Shown here in pieces: positions 40,988-46,104 of a stretch of DNA of 46,104 nucleotides (the first letter of the stretch is position 1; each line of letters begins with the position of its first letter). Made by a program: the position numbers and the translations under genes. A model generated the notes under the pieces. That model was not told the DNA's origin and searched no databases. It saw only the letters and a list, made by a program, of their open reading frames with translations. This DNA comes from WHTX01 sp038255145 (GTDB taxonomy: Bacteria; Actinomycetota; Acidimicrobiia; Acidimicrobiales; CAIXPF01), in contig JBBSLP010000049.1 in NCBI GenBank assembly GCA_038255145.1, forward strand, positions 1 through 46,104, in the 5' to 3' direction.

Positions 40988-41728
40988 TCACGATGACTTC
41001 GCGGGACGCGGACGGTCGAGCGCTGACGCGGCCACCGTGCCGCTGATGACATCGTCGGCGAGCTCGGCCAGCCGGAGATTGTGGTTGCGAGCGTGGTTGC
41101 GCAGCATCGAGAACGACCGTTCCAGGTCGAGGCCTTCGCGCTCGGCGATCATCCCTTTGGCCTGCTCGATGACGATGCGACTGTTGAGCGCGTGGTTGAG
41201 CTGCTCGTTCACGACTTGGCCCTCGCGCGCGGCGCGGTGCTGCAGGATGGCGATGGTGGCGATGTCGGCAAACGCCTGGGCAACATCGACGTCGGCCTGT
41301 TTCATCGCGCTCGTGTCGGTGAGGAACAGGTTGAGCGCGCCGATGACCGTGCCGCGTAGCCGTAGCGGCAACGCCTGCACCGACTGGAACCCCGCCTCGA
41401 GCGCTTCGGCCGCGAACCGCGGCCAGCGAGTGGCCGCGGTGTTGAGGTCTTGGTTGAGGACCGGTTGGCCGGTGCGATAGCAGTCCAGGCAAGGGCCTTC
41501 CTGCGATTGCACTTCGATCACCTCCAGAACGCGCATCGCCTCGCTCGAGGAGGCCATGACCCGTAGGGCTTCGTCGGGTCCGGCGAGCATGATCCCGGCG
41601 GCGGCGACGGCGAGCGCGTCGACGCATCGATCCGCGAGGAGGGTGAGCAGGTCCACGACGTCGAACTCGTCGACCAGCGTGTCGGCCAGCTCCACCAGTG
41701 TGCGGGCAAGCAACGTCTCTCTGGACAT
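40988..41728 (-). CDS. GAF and ANTAR domain protein
   Basis: 246 residues. An N-terminal GAF domain (about 18-165, DVVDLLTLLADRCVDALAVA, CYRTGQPVLNQDL, GTVIGALNLFL) senses an unknown ligand. The C-terminal ANTAR domain (NSRIVIEQAKGMIAEREGL, ERSFSMLRNHARNHNLRL) binds nascent RNA hairpins to prevent termination. ATG at 41728 with GGAG about 7 nt upstream. It lies 116 bp downstream of a second GAF-ANTAR gene and may be part of the same transcription unit. No ligand or RNA target is visible nearby. Confidence 0.88.
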   Translation of the reverse strand: MSRETLLARTLVELADTLVDEFDVVDLLTLLADRCVDALAVAAAGIMLAGPDEALRVMASSSEAMRVLEVIEVQSQEGPCLDCYRTGQPVLNQDLNTAATRWPRFAAEALEAGFQSVQALPLRLRGTVIGALNLFLTDTSAMKQADVDVAQAFADIATIAILQHRAAREGQVVNEQLNHALNSRIVIEQAKGMIAEREGLDLERSFSMLRNHARNHNLRLAELADDVISGTVAASALDRPRPAKSS

Positions 41729-41844
41729 CGGATCTCCAGTTGTGTCTCGGGTTCGACCAGGGGCACGTCCCAGGACCAAGCCTTTAACTCATCGTATGCC
41801 GGCTCCGCATCACACCGACCGCCGAGGCCTCGTGCGGGCGGCGT

Positions 41845-42570
41845 TCACGGCTGTGGGTCCTTCTCGCCGCTGGCGGCGTCGAAGCGCAGCTTCCGGGCTA
41901 CCACGTCCTTGGCGACCTCGGTGAGGAGTCGGTCGTTGCCGAAGGCATGGGCCCGGAGCCGGATGAGGGCCTGGCCGACGCTGACCTCGAGCTGCGCCGC
42001 GACCATCCCCGACGCCTGGTGCACCTCGTACTGGAAGTCACTTCCGGCCTCCAGCTCGGCCGCAAGCTTGCCCGGCGGCGCCTTGGCCTGCATCACCAGC
42101 AGCGCCTGCGCGGCGACGTCGGCCATGACCAGGGCGTCGCTGTGTTGTTCGTCGCTGAGCGCCCCCGGCTGACTGCAGTACAAGTTGAGCGCACCGAGGC
42201 GGACCGCTCCGACCTGGAGCGGAAAGCCGAAGATGGCCCGTGCGCCGGCCTCCACGGCCGGGCCGGTGAAGGCCATCCAGCGGGGCGTCGCCGAGTCAGC
42301 GAGGTCGGGTTCGAGCACTGGCTGATCCTGCCGGAAGGCGTCCACGCAGGGTCCTTCCCCGAGGCTGAACTGCAGGTCCTCGATCGCCGCGCTCACCTCG
42401 TCGCTGCTGCACGCCGCCCCTCGGGGAACATCGCCCGACATCAGCATGATGCCGGCGCCGCTCATCCTGGTGGCGTCCGCGCACACCTCGCACAGCCGTT
42501 TGGTGTCCAGCTCGGGAGCCCCGTTCCCGACGAGCTGGGCGAGGATGCGCAGGCGCCGCTCGCCGCCCAT
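41845..42570 (-). CDS. GAF and ANTAR domain protein
   Basis: 241 residues. GAF region: RLCEVCADATRMSGAGIMLM, GEGPCVDAFRQDQPVLEPDL, RLGALNLYCSQPGALS. ANTAR region: FQYEVHQASGMVAAQLEVSV, ALIRLRAHAFGNDRLLTEVA, which diverges from the first protein, so the pair is not a recent duplicate. The ATG at 42570 lies 2 nt after the STAS stop; the alternative GTG at 42576 would give a 4-nt GTGA overlap. Either way it is translationally coupled to STAS. Confidence 0.86.
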   Translation of the reverse strand: MGGERRLRILAQLVGNGAPELDTKRLCEVCADATRMSGAGIMLMSGDVPRGAACSSDEVSAAIEDLQFSLGEGPCVDAFRQDQPVLEPDLADSATPRWMAFTGPAVEAGARAIFGFPLQVGAVRLGALNLYCSQPGALSDEQHSDALVMADVAAQALLVMQAKAPPGKLAAELEAGSDFQYEVHQASGMVAAQLEVSVGQALIRLRAHAFGNDRLLTEVAKDVVARKLRFDAASGEKDPQP

Positions 42571-42572
42571 GC

Positions 42573-43091
42573 TCACCGTCCCCGACCACCAGCGAGGGCC
42601 GTGGTGCCCTGGCCTGCTTGTTCGCTGTCTGCCGGTTTGGCTGTCGTCGCCGCCACCGGGGTGGACCCGTCAGCGTGGTCGTCGGCCCGGTTCATGACCG
42701 GGACCGCCACCCAGGTGCCGAGTGCACCAGCGACCTCGGATGCCGGCGGGTCGGGCTCGATGAGCTCGGCCAGGCCGCACATGTCCAGAACTCGGCGGGC
42801 GCACTTCGCCGGAGATCGCAGTGACAACGACCGTGAACGCGGCGCGAGGAGGTTCGAGGCTCTGACGATGACGCCGATCGTGGAGGCATCCATGAACTGC
42901 ACCTCGCTCAGGTCGACCACAAGATCAGCGTCGTGGCTGGCGATCACCCCGGCGAAGGTGTCTGACAGCTCGTCGCTGGTCGCGATGTCGTGTTCGCCGC
43001 GAACCCAGACGACGGTCCGGGTGCCGTCACGGCCGGCGAGCGCGGAACCCCGAGCATTGGGAGGTACAGACAGAGGCTCCATTGAAGCCAT
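42573..43091 (-). CDS. STAS domain anti-sigma factor antagonist-like protein
   Basis: 172 residues. The central STAS domain (about 25-115) contains VVWVRGEHDIATSDELSDTF, VVDLSEVQFMDASTIGVIVR with the phosphorylatable Ser70, and LRSPAKCARRVLDMCGLAEL. It resembles SpoIIAA/RsbV-type anti-anti-sigma factors; a C-terminal tail of about 50 residues is extra. ATG at 43091 with AGGAG just upstream. It is first in the unit with the two GAF-ANTAR genes; no kinase or sigma factor is linked. Confidence 0.87.
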   Translation of the reverse strand: MASMEPLSVPPNARGSALAGRDGTRTVVWVRGEHDIATSDELSDTFAGVIASHDADLVVDLSEVQFMDASTIGVIVRASNLLAPRSRSLSLRSPAKCARRVLDMCGLAELIEPDPPASEVAGALGTWVAVPVMNRADDHADGSTPVAATTAKPADSEQAGQGTTALAGGRGR

Positions 43092-43398
43092 GACTTCTCC
43101 TGGCATCAGGCGCACGAACATTTGCGCTACCAGGGTCCGGAGCATCGCTCCCGAGCCAACCGAAGCTGGGCCCGACACGTACGGGAACTTGTCGTGTCAC
43201 CTCGCACGGTACACCCATGGCTCGCACCTGGGCATCGACGCGTCGGGTGGACACGCCCTCCACCTACGCCGGCGAGCACGCTGGCCAGGTCGACCCCGGC
43301 GGGGAACCCGCCCCGCCGGGCCGGGCCGGGCAGTGGCGCCGGTGGGGCAGGCGCGCTAAGCCAGGGCCCGTTCGGGTTGGTCGAGGGAGGGTGTTGTC
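43092..43398. other. Divergent promoter region with hairpin, STAS versus crotonase genes
   Basis: 307 bp without a gene. It contains GACACG...CGTGTC (43174-43179 and 43193-43198), a possible operator on the STAS side, and a perfect 10-bp hairpin CCCGGCGGGG / CCCCGCCGGG (43295-43320) in the leader of the 43399 gene. The latter may act as an attenuator or an upstream terminator. Confidence 0.5.
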
Positions 43399-44178
43399 GT
43401 GGACGAACTGGTGCTGGTGGAGCGACCTGTCGACGGCGTGGCCGTGGTGACGCTCAACCGACCGAAGGCGCGCAACGCCCTGTCGGTGGCCCTGCGCGAG
43501 CAGGCGTCGGACGCCGTCAAGGCCCTGGGGGCCGACGACACGGTGTCGGCCATCGTGCTCACGGGCAGCGGCGTGGCCTTCTCGGCCGGCGTCGACCTCA
43601 AGGAGCTCAGCGACCCCAACGGTCGGCCCCGGGCGTCGTCCAAGGGGGCCGATGACCTGGTGGGGGCCATCGCCGCCTGCCCGGTACCCGTCATCGCCGC
43701 CGTCAACGGCGTGGCCATCACCGGCGGCTTCGAGGTCGTCATCGCCTGTGACGTCATCGTCGCCTCCACCGAGGCCCGCTTCGCCGACACCCACGCCCGG
43801 GTCGGCATCATGCCGGCGTGGGGCATGAGCCAGCGCCTGCCCCGGCTCATCGGCATGGCCCGGGCCCGTGAGCTGTCCTTCACCGGCAACTTCCTCGATG
43901 CGGCCACGGCCGAGCGCTGGGGCCTGGTCAACCGGGTGGTCGAGCCCGACGCCCTGCTGGACACCGCCATCGGCCTGGGCACCGACATCGCCGGCTGCGA
44001 CCGCCGGGCCGTGCGCAACCTCAAGCGCCTCTACGAGGACGGCACCCTGGTCACCATGGCCGAGGGACTTGCCCTGGAGCTGACCCGCAGCGCCGAGCAC
44101 ATGGCCGAGGTCAGCCCGGCCGACATCGCCGCCCGTCGCGAGTCGGTCCAGGCCCGGGGACGAGCCCAGAAGTCGTGA
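43399..44178 (+). CDS. Enoyl-CoA hydratase/isomerase (crotonase)
   Basis: 259 residues. VTLNRPKARNALSVALREQ, oxyanion motif AFSAGVDLKELSD (near 59-70), AAVNGVAITGGFEVVIACDV (Glu after GGF in place of the usual small residue), HARVGIMPAWGMSQRLPRLI and ATAERWGLVNRVVEPDALL. Complete crotonase fold; hydratase or isomerase activity is not distinguishable. GTG start at 43399, with GGGAGGG 7-8 nt upstream. It converges with the APH-like gene across a long hairpin. Confidence 0.88.
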   Translation: MDELVLVERPVDGVAVVTLNRPKARNALSVALREQASDAVKALGADDTVSAIVLTGSGVAFSAGVDLKELSDPNGRPRASSKGADDLVGAIAACPVPVIAAVNGVAITGGFEVVIACDVIVASTEARFADTHARVGIMPAWGMSQRLPRLIGMARARELSFTGNFLDAATAERWGLVNRVVEPDALLDTAIGLGTDIAGCDRRAVRNLKRLYEDGTLVTMAEGLALELTRSAEHMAEVSPADIAARRESVQARGRAQKS

Positions 44179-44179
44179 T

Positions 44180-44248
44180 CTGACGCAGTCGGCGATGGGG
44201 GACCCGGGATCCGGGGCCCCCACCGCCAGCTCGGACGACTGCGGTCAG
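44180..44248. terminator. Extended hairpin covering the convergent 3' ends
   Basis: CTGACGCAGTC at 44180-44190 pairs with GACTGCGGTCAG at 44237-44248; inside it GGCGATGGGGG pairs with CCCCCACCGCC (one mismatch). It begins 2 nt after the crotonase stop and runs into the APH stop: a bidirectional terminator. Confidence 0.75.
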
Positions 44249-45261
44249 ACGACGGGATCGAGCAGGCGCAGCAGGTCGTACTCGAGCTCCACCGCCCGGC
44301 GACCCGAACCGGCCATGGCGATGTTGCGGTACGTGCCCTGGATGTGCTGCACGGACTGCTTGGACAGGCCCACCCCCCAGCGCAGGGTGCCCATGACCTT
44401 CCACCAGTGGTACGAGTGGGGGTCGAAGTGGCCGCCACCCTCCTCGTAGGCCTCGACCATCTGGCGGCGGGGCGAGAAGCCGCCGACCTCGAGCTCGTCG
44501 TTGCCGAACCGCCAGGTGCGCAGGGCCACCCAACCCAGGTCCTCGTGGGGGTCCCCGGTGTGGCAGCCCTCCCAGTCCAACATGGCCTCGAGACCCCGCT
44601 CGCTGACGAGGATGTTGCCGTTGCGCACGTCGCCGTGGACCATGGTGTGCCGAGCCGGGGCATCGGGCTGGTTGCGCTCCAACCAGCGCAGGCCCAGCTC
44701 GAACACGGGGGCGGGCTGGAGCAGCTCGTCCATGCTCTCGCGGATGCGGGACAGGGACTGGACCGAGGGGGCCACGTCGAGCGGGTAGCGCATCGACTCG
44801 GGGCACTGGTCGGCGGGCACCGAGTGGATGGCGGCGAAGCCCGCCCCCACCTGGCGGCCCATGCGCTCGCCCAGGCCCTCGTGCGCCGCCACCAGGCGGA
44901 GGATGTCCTTGGGCAGGGACACCCCGGGCATCCGCTGGGAGATGAAGAAGGGCTCGCCGAACCACGAGGTGTCCTCGCACACCTCGAAGACGTGGGCCAC
45001 GGGGGCGCCGGCCGCCTCGGCGAGGCGTAGGGCCCCCGTCTCGGCCTCGACGCCGAAGATGACCACGTCGGCGGGCGGGTAGACCGTCACCACCAGGTCG
45101 TGGGTGCCCTCGTCGTCGGTGGCCTGGAACAGCACGTTGCCGCGCCGGGCCCCCACCGAGGTCTCGATGAGGTCGTGGCAGCGCACGGTCCGGCCCCACG
45201 CCGAGGTCAGATAGGTCGACAGGGCCTTGCCCATGTCATCGAGGTCGCGCAGGTGGGTCAC
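44245..45261 (-). CDS. APH-like phosphotransferase family protein
   Basis: 338 residues, kinase fold of the aminoglycoside/choline phosphotransferase (APH) family. HTMVHGDVRNGNILV holds the Brenner motif HGDxxxxN, and AMLDWEGCHTGDPHEDLGW the metal-binding DWE. GEPFFISQRMPGVSLP is the hinge side. In ACAD10/11-like systems such kinases phosphorylate hydroxyacyl-CoA for dehydrogenation; a matching dehydrogenase lies at 32983. The GTG at 45261 overlaps the DUF6285 stop by 4 nt (GTGA). Antibiotic resistance is unlikely from context. Confidence 0.87.
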   Translation of the reverse strand: MTHLRDLDDMGKALSTYLTSAWGRTVRCHDLIETSVGARRGNVLFQATDDEGTHDLVVTVYPPADVVIFGVEAETGALRLAEAAGAPVAHVFEVCEDTSWFGEPFFISQRMPGVSLPKDILRLVAAHEGLGERMGRQVGAGFAAIHSVPADQCPESMRYPLDVAPSVQSLSRIRESMDELLQPAPVFELGLRWLERNQPDAPARHTMVHGDVRNGNILVSERGLEAMLDWEGCHTGDPHEDLGWVALRTWRFGNDELEVGGFSPRRQMVEAYEEGGGHFDPHSYHWWKVMGTLRWGVGLSKQSVQHIQGTYRNIAMAGSGRRAVELEYDLLRLLDPVV

Positions 45262-45659
45262 GGGGTCTCGACCTCCACGGCCATGTCGTAGCTGTCGTAG
45301 CCGGGCTTGTTGATGGCCAGCTTGGCCAGGGTCGTGCCCAACAGCACATCGAGGGCGGCCCGTTCGAAGCCCTCGTCGCCCTGGCCGGCGCGCAGCTGGT
45401 CGGCCAGCTGCGCGTTGAGCACGGCCACCTGGGTGCTGGCCTCGACCTCGGGGGCCACGGCCAGCAGGTCGCAAAGCTGGGCCCGTTCGGCCACCAGGGC
45501 GGCGGGGTACTGTTCGGCCTCCCGAGCCAGGATGCGCACCATGTTCGACGCCACCAGGGTGTGGTAGCGCAACGTCCCGGTGACGTTGGGGAGCACCTCC
45601 GCCCGGAAGTACTCCTCGATGGTGGCCAGCAGCTCGGCGGCGCTGGGACGGTCCTGCAT
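45258..45659 (-). CDS. DUF6285 domain protein
   Basis: 133 residues, mostly helical: SAAELLATIEEYFRAEVLPN, TGTLRYHTLVASNMVRILAR and ALDVLLGTTLAKLAINKPGY. The DUF6285 family is nearly always next to an APH-like phosphotransferase, as here, where the stop overlaps that gene's GTG. It is thought to be an accessory to the kinase; activity unknown. ATG at 45659 with GGAGG about 7 nt upstream. A -10 TACGGT (forward 45685-45690) is present on the minus strand. Confidence 0.83.
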   Translation of the reverse strand: MQDRPSAAELLATIEEYFRAEVLPNVTGTLRYHTLVASNMVRILAREAEQYPAALVAERAQLCDLLAVAPEVEASTQVAVLNAQLADQLRAGQGDEGFERAALDVLLGTTLAKLAINKPGYDSYDMAVEVETP

Positions 45660-45708
45660 GGTGATCCTCCTGGAGGCGGGCGACACCGTACCCCCACCGA
45701 CCTCGACG

Positions 45709-45732
45709 GGTCACCTCTGGGGTCACCCCTGG
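45709..45732. repeat. Tandem 12-bp repeat in a divergent promoter
   Basis: GGTCACCTCTGG (45709-45720) then GGTCACCCCTGG (45721-45732), one mismatch. It lies between the -10 of the minus-strand DUF6285 gene and the -10 of the plus-strand decarboxylase gene, so it could bind a regulator of either. Confidence 0.6.
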
Positions 45733-45747
45733 GGCGGTCGGGGCGCC

Positions 45748-45753
45748 TACCAT
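45748..45753 (+). promoter_or_regulatory. -10 box of the PLP decarboxylase gene
   Basis: TACCAT, followed by about 34 nt of leader carrying AGGAG (45782-45786) before the TTG at 45793. Confidence 0.45.
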
Positions 45754-45792
45754 GGGGCGGTTCCCCCGCCCGTCGCCTCCCAGGAGATCCGG

Positions 45793-46104
45793 TTGCAGGA
45801 GAAGATCCGCTCGTACCTGAGCGAAGAGCAGCCGGGTACCCCGCTGCTGGTCATCGATCTCGACGTCGTCGCCGCCCGCTACGACCGCCTCCAGGCCGTC
45901 CTGCCCGACGCCGAGGTCTTCTACGCGGTGAAGGCCAACCCGGCGCCCGAGATCGTCCGCCTACTGGCGGCCCGCGGCGCCCGCTTCGACGTCGCCTCCA
46001 CCGGCGAGATCGACCTCTGCCTGGAGTGCGGCGCCGATCCGGCCACGTTCTCCTACGGCAACACCATCAAGAAGCGGGCCGACATCGCCTACGCCTTCGA
46101 GCGC
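45793..46104 (+). CDS. Type III PLP-dependent decarboxylase (ornithine/lysine-type), N-terminal part
   Basis: 104 residues are visible; the gene runs off the window. LLVIDLDVVAARYDRLQAVL, then FYAVKANPAPEIVRLLAARG with the PLP Lys47, and FDVASTGEIDLCLECGADP define the alanine-racemase-fold decarboxylase family (fold III), which includes ornithine, lysine and diaminobutyrate decarboxylases. The start is a TTG set by AGGAG 6 nt upstream. Substrate specificity sits in the missing C-terminal half. It could feed putrescine or cadaverine to the SpeD-SpeE fusion 7 kb upstream; both genes use TTG starts. Confidence 0.85.
   Translation, partial: MQEKIRSYLSEEQPGTPLLVIDLDVVAARYDRLQAVLPDAEVFYAVKANPAPEIVRLLAARGARFDVASTGEIDLCLECGADPATFSYGNTIKKRADIAYAFER

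Noticed and set aside
44245..45261. Aminoglycoside resistance kinase
   Set aside because: Coupling to DUF6285 and the CoA-rich neighbourhood match the metabolic APH-like clade; resistance context is absent.

Overview
The window is very GC-rich (about 70% by eye) and densely coding. It uses many GTG and TTG starts. Several genes look leaderless, with a TANNNT -10 box 6-7 nt before the start codon. It also carries a CvnA/CvnB (conservon-type) pair, GAF-ANTAR regulators, DUF4032, DUF2510/DUF3093 and DUF6285 proteins, and a crowd of CoA-ester and SDR genes. Together these point to a chromosomal piece of a high-GC actinobacterium, most likely of the Acidimicrobiia type. That placement is inference; no rRNA is present to confirm it.

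Layout. 1-597 holds two truncated genes that meet tail-outward at about 390/391: an ABC-2 permease C-terminus and a ketoacyl-synthase C-terminus. They are followed by an acyl-CoA ligase. 2200-3690 has two outward-facing TetR regulators with a 324-bp gap between them. 3737-5132 has tRNA-Ala(UGC), a small HhH-like protein and a tandem pair of group III truncated haemoglobins behind a palindromic operator. 5154-9800 has a frameshifted CDF metal transporter, a rhomboid-like protein, a Rieske oxygenase, a GNAT and a DUF4032 kinase-like protein. 9818-14350 has a partial conservon (CvnB, CvnA) next to a 14-TM-type MFS exporter with an extra C-terminal domain. 14404-16708 has a DEAD-box RNA helicase with a long structured leader, a decayed cold-shock-domain gene not covered by any intact ORF, and a small charged SHOCT-like protein.

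16736-25560 has SDRs, a divergent GH13/GH63-like glycosidase pair, an MFS exporter whose 3' end runs 229 bp antisense into the GH63-like gene, and a NUDIX hydrolase. 25692-32918 is a long plus-strand run: alpha/beta hydrolase, ProA-like dehydrogenase, enoyl-CoA hydratase, DUF3093/DUF2510 protein, rhomboid protease, AAA ATPase and nitronate monooxygenase. 32983-36036 is a minus-strand fatty-acyl unit (acyl-CoA dehydrogenase, SDR, enoyl-CoA hydratase) with a perfect 12-bp hairpin over the hydratase ribosome-binding site. 36134-38462 has a TPR protein, PadR, and a SpeD-SpeE fusion for spermidine-type polyamine synthesis. 38543-40731 is a GTGA-coupled amidohydrolase/Zn-alcohol dehydrogenase pair. 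40859-40974 is a frameshifted transposase relic. 40988-43091 is a STAS/GAF-ANTAR/GAF-ANTAR signalling unit. 43399-46104 has a crotonase, an APH-like phosphotransferase coupled to DUF6285, and the start of a type III PLP decarboxylase, possibly the diamine supplier for the SpeD-SpeE fusion.

No single locus proves a new system. The best leads are the hairpin-sequestered operon (36036-36070), the cold-shock relic plus helicase leader (15733-16320), the two-gene conservon with its MFS neighbour (9818-14350), the haemoglobin pair with its operator and hypermutable repeat (4170-5132), and the SpeD-SpeE fusion (37272-38462).
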